In this document: positions 49,667 to 57,513 of the stretch, one piece after another
Position numbering within the stretch: position 1 is the stretch's first letter
Layout of the letters: each line of letters begins with the position of its first letter
Source of the DNA: an uncultured Clostridia bacterium
GTDB taxonomy: Bacteria > Bacillota > Clostridia > Peptostreptococcales > Anaerovoracaceae
DNA length: 64,000 nt
Assembly: GCA_938034165.1 (NCBI GenBank)
Contig: CALHKP010000006.1
Location: 1 to 64,000 of the forward strand
Reading direction: 5' to 3'
Notes under the pieces: generated by a model
Seen by the model: the letters and a program-made list of their open reading frames with translations, nothing else
Told to the model about the DNA's origin: nothing
Database searches by the model: none
Program-made: the position numbers and the translations under genes

Positions 49667-50647
49667 ATGGAAAACGTTTGCAAAAATTGCAAAATCTGCA
49701 ACGGAAGAGCTTGCAGAAACACTATTCCCGGTCCGGGAGCAAAGGGCGTAGGTGATACTGCCATCAGAAATTATGACAAGTGGCAGGAAATAAGAGTTAA
49801 CATGGATACTCTTGTAGAACACAAGGATGTTTCAACAGAAACAAAGATGTTCGGAAGAACTTTTTCGGCACCTGTGTTTGCAGGTCCTGTGGGAGCTGTT
49901 AAGATGCACTACGGTGACAAGTATGATGATCTTCAGTACAATGATATTCTGGTTCCTGCCTGCAAAGAACTCAAGATTGCGGCTTTTACAGGTGACGGAA
50001 TGCAGGATGAGGTTATGGTTGCCGCATGTAAGGCTATTAAGTCGGCAGACGGTTACGGTGTACCAACGGTAAAACCATGGAACAGCGAAAAGATCGAAGA
50101 AAAGATGGAACTTGTAAGGGATTCGGGATCTTTTGCAGTTGCCATGGATATAGATGCGGCAGGTTTACCGTTTCTCAAGAACATGCAGCCACCTGCAGGC
50201 AGCAAGTCTGTGGAGGAGCTGAAGGAGATTATTGCGGCTGCAGGTTTACCGTTTATTGTTAAGGGAATTATGACACCAAAAGCGGCACTTAAGGCTCTGG
50301 AGGCAGGTGCTGATGCTATTATCGTAAGTAACCATGGAGGAAGAGTTCTTGACCAGTGCCCTGCAACTGCAGAGGTTTTGGAAGATATCGTAAAAGCTGT
50401 TGACGGCAGAATGACAGTTCTAGTTGACGGAGGTATCAGAACAGGTGTAGATGTATTCAAAGCCCTTGCTATGGGTGCAGACGGAGTTCTTCTTGCAAGA
50501 CCTTTTGTTAATGCTGCATATGCAGGCGGAAAAGAGGGGGTTTTGGAATATGGAAAGAAAATTATTGCAGAACTGGAAGATACAATGTCAATGTGCGGAG
50601 CGCATTCAATTGAAGAAATAACAAGAGACATGGTATTCATCAAATAA
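49667..50647 (+). CDS. FMN-dependent alpha-hydroxy-acid dehydrogenase/oxidase-like protein
   Basis: A 326-residue TIM-barrel flavoprotein of the lactate/glycolate oxidase family. The catalytic His and FMN site are in SNHGGRVLDQCPATAE (about 223-238), with DGGIRTGVDVFKALAMGADGV (about 249-269) at the phosphate end. The N-terminal Cys-rich stretch CKNCKICNGRAC (about 5-16) is unlike classical members and may bind metal or a cluster. That pattern, seen in anaerobes, argues for a dehydrogenase with a redox partner rather than an oxidase. Substrate unknown. Confidence 0.83.
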   Translation: MENVCKNCKICNGRACRNTIPGPGAKGVGDTAIRNYDKWQEIRVNMDTLVEHKDVSTETKMFGRTFSAPVFAGPVGAVKMHYGDKYDDLQYNDILVPACKELKIAAFTGDGMQDEVMVAACKAIKSADGYGVPTVKPWNSEKIEEKMELVRDSGSFAVAMDIDAAGLPFLKNMQPPAGSKSVEELKEIIAAAGLPFIVKGIMTPKAALKALEAGADAIIVSNHGGRVLDQCPATAEVLEDIVKAVDGRMTVLVDGGIRTGVDVFKALAMGADGVLLARPFVNAAYAGGKEGVLEYGKKIIAELEDTMSMCGAHSIEEITRDMVFIK

Positions 50648-50655
50648 AAATCAAA

Positions 50656-50702
50656 GAAAAGAGCCGGAATTTTACCTGTTACTGGGTGATTTCCGGCTTT
50701 TG
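50656..50702. terminator. Terminator between the alpha-hydroxyacid dehydrogenase and the convergent hydroxyacid dehydrogenase
   Basis: AGCCGGAA (50662-50669) pairs with TTCCGGCT (50691-50698), followed by TTTTG, with an A-rich run on the other side. Confidence 0.88.
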
Positions 50703-50762
50703 TAATTATGTGGCTTTTTCGCATTCTGGCGCAGCGAATGTTCTTTAAAGGTTGATTTTGAC

Positions 50763-51674
50763 TTATACTATTCTGTTTGTGTCTTTTCCTTCTAAGAAGC
50801 TTGCGAGACTTTTTGCTGAAATGTCAATGATTCTCTGTCTTGTTTCTGACGTCATCCATGCGATATGAGGCGTTACAATGCAGTTTTCGAGGCCGATAAG
50901 AGGGCTTCCTTCGGTTGGTGGTTCAGTAGGCAGTACGTCTATTCCTGCAGCTGCCAGTTTTCCTTCTTTTAGGGCTTCAGCCAGATCATCTATGTTTACA
51001 AGGCCGCCTCGTGCTGTGTTGATAAGAATCGCACCTGTTTTCATTTGGGATATGAAATCACGGTTGATGAATTCTTTGTTTTCTGCGGTGAGTGGGCAGT
51101 GTAGTGTGATAATGTCTGATTTTATGCATGCTTCAGGGTCTTTGCTGTATACGTTTATTTTCATACCAAAGCTTTCGGCAATCTTAGCGGTTCGCTGTCC
51201 GATATTTCCGTAACCTATGATTCCCAGACTCTTTTCGGTTAGCAGGGAAAGAGGCTTTCCAAAGAAAGTGAAATCCTGAGATTTTGCCCATTCTCCTTCT
51301 ATGGTTCTTCTATTGTAGTCGGCAACATGGTTAGTAAGTGCCAAGATAAGTGCAAAGGTGTGCTGAGCCACTGCATCCGATGAATATGCGGGTACATTGC
51401 ATACTGCGATTCCAAGTTCTTTTGCGGCCTGTATGTCTACATTGTCATATCCTGTTGCAAACACACCAATGAATTTTACATTAGGACATTCTTTTAGCAG
51501 TTCGGCAGTTATTTTGTTCTTGTTTACAAAAAATCCGTCACAGTCTTTGATTCGTTCTTTTACCAGATCCTGTGGAGTGTGGTCATATATTGTAAGATTA
51601 CACAGTGATTCCAGCGGGTCGTAGTCAATATCTCCGGGGTTTACTGTATATCCGTCAAGTATTGTTATGTTCAT
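50763..51674 (-). CDS. D-isomer-specific 2-hydroxyacid dehydrogenase
   Basis: A 303-residue NAD-dependent dehydrogenase. The dinucleotide loop is IGYGNIGQRTAKI (about 148-160), with catalytic Arg in NTARGGL, Glu in DVLPTEPP and His in VTPHIAWMT. It most resembles glycerate/hydroxypyruvate reductases (HprA group). Whether it acts on hydroxypyruvate, glyoxylate or another keto acid is not shown. The start is ATG 51674 after GGAGGA. It is a second D-2-hydroxyacid dehydrogenase besides serA. Confidence 0.88.
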   Translation of the reverse strand: MNITILDGYTVNPGDIDYDPLESLCNLTIYDHTPQDLVKERIKDCDGFFVNKNKITAELLKECPNVKFIGVFATGYDNVDIQAAKELGIAVCNVPAYSSDAVAQHTFALILALTNHVADYNRRTIEGEWAKSQDFTFFGKPLSLLTEKSLGIIGYGNIGQRTAKIAESFGMKINVYSKDPEACIKSDIITLHCPLTAENKEFINRDFISQMKTGAILINTARGGLVNIDDLAEALKEGKLAAAGIDVLPTEPPTEGSPLIGLENCIVTPHIAWMTSETRQRIIDISAKSLASFLEGKDTNRIV

Positions 51675-51803
51675 CAAAATTTCCTCCTTGTGTTAAAGAT
51701 AATTAATTATACCATATATATGTAAAATGTGATAAAATAAAAACAACTATAACCATAATCAAAGGGGAAAAGTGAACTAAGATACGAAAGGTGGTTTTCA
51801 GTG

Positions 51804-52415
51804 ATGAGAAGGATTATAGCTGCATCAAGAAACAAGCACAAAATAGAAGAACTGGAAGCAATAACAAAAAAGTACGGAATGAACATCATATCTAGAGATG
51901 ATGCCAATCTTCCTCAGGACGAAGTGGAGGAAGATGGAGAAACCTTTGAAGAAAACTCATACAAGAAGGCATATGAGATAATGAAAATGTCCGGTGAAGT
52001 TACAATAGCAGATGATTCAGGACTTGCTGTGGAATATCTTCATGGGGAACCGGGGGTTTATTCTGCGAGATATGCAGGCGAAAACTGCAGTGATAAGAAA
52101 AACAATGAGAAGCTTCTTAATATGCTGGAAGGAGTTCCTTACCGTGACAGAAGAGCCAAGTTTGTTTCTGTCATTACAATGGTATGGCCAAACGGTGAAC
52201 ATATAGTTGCAAGAGGCGAATGCAAGGGACATATAATTGACCAGCCTGAGGGAACTAACGGATTCGGATACGATCCTTTGTTTGTTCCTGATGGATTTCA
52301 GAGAACTTTTGCTCAGCTGACTGCAGAAGAAAAAAATTCCATAAGCCATAGAGCAAAGGCGCTGGAAAAGCTTGAGAAACTGTTACAAGAAAAAGGTCTT
52401 GTAAAGGAAAAATAG
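51804..52415 (+). CDS. rdgB: XTP/dITP pyrophosphatase
   Basis: Removes non-canonical purine nucleotides such as XTP and dITP. The nucleotide motif ASRNKHKIEEL (about 6-16), the central ADDSGLAVEYLHGEPGVYSARY and the C-terminal GTNGFGYDPLFVPDG and ISHRAKALEKL are all diagnostic for RdgB/Ham1. Length 203. I start at ATG 51804 (a GTG codon lies directly before it) after AAAGGTGG. Confidence 0.94.
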   Translation: MRRIIAASRNKHKIEELEAITKKYGMNIISRDDANLPQDEVEEDGETFEENSYKKAYEIMKMSGEVTIADDSGLAVEYLHGEPGVYSARYAGENCSDKKNNEKLLNMLEGVPYRDRRAKFVSVITMVWPNGEHIVARGECKGHIIDQPEGTNGFGYDPLFVPDGFQRTFAQLTAEEKNSISHRAKALEKLEKLLQEKGLVKEK

Positions 52416-52471
52416 ACGACGGGTGATTTTGTTGACAGAATTAAACCGTTTGCAAGGGGGAGGAGATGACT

Positions 52472-53281
52472 ATGGGAAAAAGATGCACGAAGATGATTTT
52501 TCTGTGCATAAAACAGTACAGAGATCCTTATTACCAGGGTATTGCTGCACAGCTGGCGTTTTTTTTCATGCTTTCAATTGTGCCGACTATGATAGTTCTG
52601 TCACAGATGCTAGGTATTTTGGATATCTCTCTTGATTTTCTTCAGGACTGGATTAAACAGTATGTAGACAGCGAGATGGCCAGTGCGCTTTTGTATCTTG
52701 TTGACTACAAATCTGTGGCGACAACCAACTTTTTCCTTATTCTGATGGCAATTTGGGCTGCTTCAAGGATACACTTCTCACTTATGAGGGTTACCAACTA
52801 TACATATTCGGATGGAACCGATTCGGGACATTTCTGGAGAGAAAGAGCGAGATCCCTGTTGACACTGGTTATTACACTTCTTGCAATGACATCTATGATT
52901 ATTGCACTGATGTACGGAGAAACAATTTTCCATGCTCTGCTGGGTCTGCTCTTTGACTCGACCGCTCTGAATAAAGTCTTTGAGATGTTCAAGTGGCCTA
53001 TGGCGGCGGCAATATATTTTTTGATGGTATCACTTAACTATTATCTTCTTCCGAGGGTCAAGAAAAAGTACCGGGAAATTCTGCCGGGAAGTATTTTCAG
53101 TTCGGTAGGCATGATGCTGGTTACAATATTTTACTCTGTATATGCAAGTCATGCGGTGAATTATGACCTTATATACGGTTCTTTGGCAAGCATTGTTGCG
53201 CTTATGTTTTGGCTCTATTTTATATCCTGGGTTCTTTGTCTAGGAATACTGGTAAACAAAGCCTGGGAGGACAGCAAATAG
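52472..53281 (+). CDS. YihY/BrkB-family membrane protein
   Basis: A 269-residue protein with about six helices. The segment YYQGIAAQLAFFFMLSIVPTMIVL (about 20-43) and the C-terminal YGSLASIVALMFWLYFISWVLCLG are typical of the YihY/UPF0761 family, and PRVKKKYREILPGSIFSSVGMM matches its central loop. The name Ribonuclease BN sometimes attached to the family is not supported. Function unknown. ATG 52472 is chosen because AGGAG is better spaced than to the upstream ATG. Confidence 0.85.
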   Translation: MGKRCTKMIFLCIKQYRDPYYQGIAAQLAFFFMLSIVPTMIVLSQMLGILDISLDFLQDWIKQYVDSEMASALLYLVDYKSVATTNFFLILMAIWAASRIHFSLMRVTNYTYSDGTDSGHFWRERARSLLTLVITLLAMTSMIIALMYGETIFHALLGLLFDSTALNKVFEMFKWPMAAAIYFLMVSLNYYLLPRVKKKYREILPGSIFSSVGMMLVTIFYSVYASHAVNYDLIYGSLASIVALMFWLYFISWVLCLGILVNKAWEDSK

Positions 53282-53360
53282 GCTATAGATAGTAAATAGA
53301 CAATCATAAATGCATAAAAACCATGGTATATTCATAAATATGAAAAAATATACAAACTCA

Positions 53361-53471
53361 CTTAAGCAATTCTTAAGAATTCTTAAGAAATATTAAGGCT
53401 GTGTAAACGTTGTAAAATCAACGATTACACAGTTTTTCTTATGTGAAAGTTATGTGAAAGTTAAGAAACTC
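53361..53471. promoter_or_regulatory. Two sets of helically phased TTAAG/TTATG boxes around a terminator
   Basis: TTAAG at 53362, 53373, 53383 and 53393 recurs every 10-11 bases. A second set, TTATGTGAAAG at 53439 and 53450 and TTAAGAAA at 53461, recurs every 11 bases and ends just before the -35. The TGTGAA-N5-TGTGAA form resembles response-regulator sites such as the WalR box (TGTWAH-N5-TGTWAH), with one mismatch in each half. This is inference. Confidence 0.55.
53399..53437 (+). terminator. Terminator after the YihY-like gene
   Basis: CTGTGTAA-CGTTG (53399-53412) pairs with CAACG-TTACACAG (53419-53432), followed by TTTTTC. Confidence 0.88.
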
Positions 53472-53473
53472 TG

Positions 53474-53502
53474 TTGACTTCTTAATGCATATGGTTTAGT
53501 AT
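53474..53502 (+). promoter_or_regulatory. Promoter of the endopeptidase gene
   Basis: TTGACT (53474-53479), a 17-base spacer and TAGTAT (53497-53502), placed just downstream of the second set of phased boxes, as in activated promoters. Confidence 0.8.
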
Positions 53503-53550
53503 AGCTATTGTGGTTGAGAGATGTATACACATTGTACAATCACAGAAAAA

Positions 53551-53585
53551 GTTGCTTCGATTTGTAGATTATAGAAGCAGTTTTA
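53551..53585 (+). promoter_or_regulatory. Leader hairpin with U run before the endopeptidase gene
   Basis: GTTGCTTC (53551-53558) pairs with GAAGCAGT (53574-53581, including G-U pairs), followed by TTTT. It lies in the 160-base leader between promoter and start, so it could attenuate. No ydaO-type cyclic di-AMP aptamer was recognised. Confidence 0.45.
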
Positions 53586-53668
53586 AAAATTTCATTTCAT
53601 TTAGGAAGGAATTTACACGTTTGTGACAATCCGGTCGCAGGCATGCAAAGTCAGGAAAGGAAAAACGA

Positions 53669-54853
53669 ATGAATTTTTTAGAAGAACTAAAATCTAAGAA
53701 AGCTACTGTCGCTGTTTTAGCGATTCTGATTTCAGCAGTGTTATCAATTACACTGATTTCATCAACTGTTACTGCTTATGCAACTAACGTTGAATACTAC
53801 GATATCAAGGTTGGAAACAAAACAATAGCAGTGGTTGACTCAGAATCAGATGCTAAGGCAATCGTAGACGGAGTGAAAAACTATTACGTTACAGAGGGCG
53901 CTGAAGTGTTAGCAGTTAGCTGTGATCCTGCGATTACAATCAAGGAACACACATATAACAAGTCTAACGACAAGCTACCGAAACTTGCAAAAGACAAACA
54001 GGCAGTGATCGACCATATTATAGCAGGCGAAGTAACTACAGCTTCCTACACTGTTAAAGAAGGCGACACAATCTGGGATATTTGTGAAGCAAAAGGATTA
54101 TCTGTTAACGAACTTGCAGAACTTAACAAGTCCGTTGATGTTGAAAACATCTTCGTGGGTGATACTTTAGAATTTGTGGAAGTTGAACCTCTGATCGAAG
54201 TAACTACAGAAATGAAGCTTACTTCAGAAAAGAGCATTCCATATGAAACAACAGAAGAAACAACAGACAGTCTTTACACTGACCAGACAGAAGTTAAGAC
54301 TGAGGGCGTAAATGGCTTAAAAGATGTAACTGAGGAAATCAAGAGCGTTAATGGTAACGTTGTTGAATCCAAAGAACTGAAGTCAACTGTAAAGAAAGAA
54401 GCTGTAAATGCAGTAGTCCTAAAAGGTACTAAATCAAGACCTTCAGCTACAAGAGCAAACAGCAGCTCATACGGTGGCGGTTACAGCTACGGAGGGGGAG
54501 CAACATTTGCAGGAAGCGGAAGTGCAATTGCAAGCTACGCATTACAGTTTGTCGGAAACCCATATGCATGGGGCGGAACAAGCCTTACAAACGGCGCTGA
54601 CTGCTCAGGATTCGTATATGCAGTATATAGAGACTGCGGATACTCAATCCCAAGAGTTGGACAGGGTAGCGTTGGAAGATCAGTTTCTTATTCACAGGCT
54701 GTAGCAGGTGACATTCTTATTTACCCTGGTCATGTATCAATTTACATCGGCGGAGGCAGAGAAGTTCACGCAGTTAACGAACGCGTAGGAATCACTGTTA
54801 CATCAACAGGATATACAGGTCCTATCTTAGATGTTAGAAGAGTAGTTGAATAA
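53669..54853 (+). CDS. LysM-G5-NlpC/P60 peptidoglycan endopeptidase
   Basis: A 394-residue secreted cell-wall hydrolase. It has an N-terminal membrane or signal segment (about 12-38), then a LysM repeat (YTVKEGDTIWDICEAKGLSVNELAELNK, about 131-158), a G5-like domain (about 180-255), a Gly/Ser/Tyr linker and the NlpC/P60 domain (about 285-394) with catalytic Cys in NGADCSGFVYAVY and His in YPGHVSIYIG. It should cut peptide stems of peptidoglycan (DL-endopeptidase activity is typical). Phased repeats upstream suggest cell-wall stress control. It is a single-gene unit with its own terminator. Confidence 0.92.
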   Translation: MNFLEELKSKKATVAVLAILISAVLSITLISSTVTAYATNVEYYDIKVGNKTIAVVDSESDAKAIVDGVKNYYVTEGAEVLAVSCDPAITIKEHTYNKSNDKLPKLAKDKQAVIDHIIAGEVTTASYTVKEGDTIWDICEAKGLSVNELAELNKSVDVENIFVGDTLEFVEVEPLIEVTTEMKLTSEKSIPYETTEETTDSLYTDQTEVKTEGVNGLKDVTEEIKSVNGNVVESKELKSTVKKEAVNAVVLKGTKSRPSATRANSSSYGGGYSYGGGATFAGSGSAIASYALQFVGNPYAWGGTSLTNGADCSGFVYAVYRDCGYSIPRVGQGSVGRSVSYSQAVAGDILIYPGHVSIYIGGGREVHAVNERVGITVTSTGYTGPILDVRRVVE

Positions 54854-54865
54854 TCAACTTCGAGA

Positions 54866-54894
54866 AGAAGCTCAGAAATGAGCTTCTTTTTTTT
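54866..54894 (+). terminator. Terminator after the endopeptidase gene
   Basis: GAAGCTCA (54867-54874) pairs with TGAGCTTC (54879-54886) around a GAAA loop, followed by eight T. Confidence 0.95.
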
Positions 54895-54983
54895 ATGCTA
54901 TAAAGTTCTCTGCTTCGGGACGGTTAGTCGGCCAAACTGGCTCCTGGGAGCGGTTAGTTGCATCTGACTCGCCTTTTAGGCAT

Positions 54984-55019
54984 AAAAAAACCACCGCATA
55001 TCGAACTGACTGCGGTGGT
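54984..55019 (-). terminator. Terminator of serA on the minus strand
   Basis: ACCACCGCA (54990-54998) pairs with TGCGGTGGT (55011-55019), with a T run on the minus strand (plus-strand A run at 54984-54990). Confidence 0.92.
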
Positions 55020-55096
55020 ATGAGCAGGGGGTAATCATGCTCAAGATTTTGGATAGTAAGAATTCTTATCTTGCTTGTTATGTGAATCTGTAAATT

Positions 55097-56230
55097 TTAC
55101 AGTACGCGAGCTCTGATGATAAACGGTGCTTCAGGAACTTTTTCTACAGGTTCTGCCAAAGTTACTATTGTATATCCATACTCACCTCTTGTTTTTCCTA
55201 TGATGGAGTTAACCTGAAGGCCTGTAAGAAGTTCAGCAAGGGCCATTACAGGATTTTCTTCTCCTTTTGTTATAAAAGTTATTCTGTTTTCGTCCTTCTT
55301 AGGACCTGCGTTTACTGCAGGGAAGTTGACTGAGTTTGTGATATTTCCGTTTTCGATATAATCCATAAGCTCGTTGGCTGCCATTATTGCACAGTTGTCT
55401 TCAGCTTCTGCTGTGGAAGCTCCCAGGTGAGGAAGTGAAACAACACCTTTTTTGCCCAGGATTCCTGCTGTTGGGAAATCTGTTACGTATTTAGCCAGAA
55501 CTCCGGTTTCGAGAGCAGCGAGGACATCATCTTCAACTATCAGTTTATCTCTTGAGAAGTTGAGAAGCTTGAGTCCTTCTTTTGCCTCTGCGAGAACTTC
55601 TTTGTTTATCATTCCTTTTGTTGTATCGGTTGCAGGAAGGTGAAGAGTAACAAAGTCACATTCTACAAACAGATCTTTTAATTCAGGAACTGTTTTTACA
55701 GCCGGTGAAAGTCTCAGAGCGGCGTTTACGCTTAAATAAGGATCATATCCGATTACCTTCATTCCCAGGTCAGATGCTGCGTTTGCAACCAGGGCGCCGA
55801 TAGCTCCAAGTCCGGCAACACCCAGTGTCTTGCCTTTGAGTTCACTTCCTGCGAACTGGCTCTTGCCTTTTTCTACAGTCTTTCCAACTTCGCCTGTGAG
55901 ACCTGATGCCCATTCAAGTGCTTCCGGAATGTTTCTTGCTGCCAGGATCAAACCTGCAAGTACGAGTTCTTTTACTGCATTTGCGTTTGCTCCCGGTGTA
56001 TTGAATACCACAATTCCTTCTTCTGCGCATCTGTCAAGGGGAATATTGTTAACTCCGGCACCCGCTCTTGCGATTGCCAGAAGCTCCTTATCAAAGGTCA
56101 TTTCGTGCATATCCTGACTTCTGACTAAAATACCAGAGGAACAGCAGACTTCGTCAGAAATTGTGTATAAGTCACTAAATTGTGCTAAGCCTACCGGTGA
56201 TATTTTGTTTAGTTTTGATATTTTGTACAT
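55097..56230 (-). CDS. serA: D-3-phosphoglycerate dehydrogenase
   Basis: First enzyme of serine synthesis, oxidising 3-phosphoglycerate. The dinucleotide loop is GVAGLGAIGALVA (about 138-150), with the catalytic Arg/Glu/His region around NFSRDKLIV, VTDFPTAGI and LPHLGASTAEAEDN. The C-terminal 65 or so residues resemble an ACT-like regulatory domain (ITFITKGEENPVMALAELL). Length 377, shorter than type I SerA, consistent with the short form. It is divergent from serC over a shared promoter region. An alternative 2-hydroxyacid dehydrogenase role is unlikely given the neighbours. Confidence 0.9.
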   Translation of the reverse strand: MYKISKLNKISPVGLAQFSDLYTISDEVCCSSGILVRSQDMHEMTFDKELLAIARAGAGVNNIPLDRCAEEGIVVFNTPGANANAVKELVLAGLILAARNIPEALEWASGLTGEVGKTVEKGKSQFAGSELKGKTLGVAGLGAIGALVANAASDLGMKVIGYDPYLSVNAALRLSPAVKTVPELKDLFVECDFVTLHLPATDTTKGMINKEVLAEAKEGLKLLNFSRDKLIVEDDVLAALETGVLAKYVTDFPTAGILGKKGVVSLPHLGASTAEAEDNCAIMAANELMDYIENGNITNSVNFPAVNAGPKKDENRITFITKGEENPVMALAELLTGLQVNSIIGKTRGEYGYTIVTLAEPVEKVPEAPFIIRARVL

Positions 56231-56268
56231 TTGAAGTACCTCCTCTAATATTTATAAATTTTAATGAA

Positions 56269-56315
56269 ATTATATCACTTAGGCACTTTACTTTCAATAG
56301 CTAAAGTGCTAAAAT
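56269..56315. promoter_or_regulatory. Overlapping divergent serA/serC promoters with an operator dyad
   Basis: serC: TTTACT (56287-56292), a 17-base spacer, TAAAAT (56310-56315). serA on the minus strand: TTGAAA (plus-strand TTTCAA, 56292-56297), a 17-base spacer, TATAAT (plus-strand ATTATA, 56269-56274). The dyad TAG-CACTTTA (56280-56290) with TAAAGTG-TA (56302-56311) spans both -35 elements, so one bound protein could block both genes. Confidence 0.75.
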
Positions 56316-56357
56316 AGTTAGCAAATATTATTTTTGAGCCGAATGGAGGGCAAACTT

Positions 56358-57449
56358 ATGACAAAACAGAATCGTGTATTTAATTTTTCCGCAGGACCAT
56401 CGATGCTTCCTTTAGAGGTTATTGAAGACGCAGCTTGTAACCTTGCCAGCTACGAGGGGTGCGGGCAGTCTGTGATGGAAATGAGCCACCGTTCAAAAGA
56501 GTTTGGTAAGATAATCGAGGATGCAGAAAAAAACCTCAGAGATATTATGAACATTCCGGAAAACTACAAGGTACTCTTTTTGCAGGGTGGAGGAACATTA
56601 CAGTTCGCAATGGTTCCGCTGAATCTAATGACAAAATCAAAAAAAGCTGATTACGTAGTAACCGGATCATGGGCAAAGAAGGCAGCAAAAGAAGCTAAGA
56701 AATTTGGTGACGTTAAGATCATCGCAAGCTCAGAAGAAGATACATTCTCATATATTCCAAAGATTACAAAGGAAGATATCAGACCTGATGCAGATTATGT
56801 TTATGTATGCTTTAACAACACTATATATGGAACACATTTCCCATATATTCCTGAAACAGGAGATATCCCTCTTGTAGCAGACATGTCAAGCTGCATACTC
56901 AGCGAAGACATAGATGTAAGCAAGTTCGGTCTAATTTTTGCCGGAGCGCAGAAAAACGTTGCACCTGCAGGTGTTGTAATCGTAATTATCAGAGAAGACC
57001 TGATCGGTCATGCTGACGAGAGTGTTCCTACATACCTTGATTACAAAATTCATGCAGACAATGATTCAATGTATAATACACCGCCATGTTTCCCTATCTA
57101 TATCGCAGGAGAAGTTTTCAAACATATCCAGAAAATCGGTGGACTTTCAGCAATGCAGGAACTGAACGAAAAGAAAGCGAAGAAACTCTATGATTTCATA
57201 GATTCCAGCGAACTCTTCAAATGCCCTGTAAATCCTGAAGACCGTTCACTTATGAATGTTGTTTTTGTTACGGGCGACACTGATCTGGACAAAAAATTTG
57301 TTTCAGAAGCCAAAGAAGAGGGTATGGTAAACTTAAACGGACACCGTTCAATCGGTGGAATGAGAGCTAGCATTTACAATGCTATGCCAATGGAAGGTAT
57401 AGATAAGCTAATAGAATTCATGAAAAAATTTGAAGCCGAAAACAAATAA
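56358..57449 (+). CDS. serC: Phosphoserine aminotransferase
   Basis: PLP enzyme of the second step of serine synthesis. Opening NFSAGPSMLP, QGGGTLQFAMVPLNL and the PLP-region GAQKNVAPAGVVIVI (Lys in AQKN, about residue 196) with the C-terminal LNGHRSIGGMRASIYNAMP are diagnostic of SerC. ATG 56358 follows GGAGGG; the upstream frame has no ribosome site. Length 363 is typical. Confidence 0.95.
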   Translation: MTKQNRVFNFSAGPSMLPLEVIEDAACNLASYEGCGQSVMEMSHRSKEFGKIIEDAEKNLRDIMNIPENYKVLFLQGGGTLQFAMVPLNLMTKSKKADYVVTGSWAKKAAKEAKKFGDVKIIASSEEDTFSYIPKITKEDIRPDADYVYVCFNNTIYGTHFPYIPETGDIPLVADMSSCILSEDIDVSKFGLIFAGAQKNVAPAGVVIVIIREDLIGHADESVPTYLDYKIHADNDSMYNTPPCFPIYIAGEVFKHIQKIGGLSAMQELNEKKAKKLYDFIDSSELFKCPVNPEDRSLMNVVFVTGDTDLDKKFVSEAKEEGMVNLNGHRSIGGMRASIYNAMPMEGIDKLIEFMKKFEAENK

Positions 57450-57513
57450 TTCCGGTGGATTATGGTATAATGAATTCTGTAGCCGTAAGATAACAGGAAA
57501 CGGTAGGTAGAAT

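Noticed and set aside
52472..53281. Ribonuclease BN annotation for the YihY-like protein
   Set aside because: The family is membrane-embedded and has no nuclease motifs; the name is a known database carry-over.
53503..53668. Cyclic di-AMP (ydaO) riboswitch before the endopeptidase
   Set aside because: The leader is too short and lacks the conserved blocks; only small hairpins are seen.
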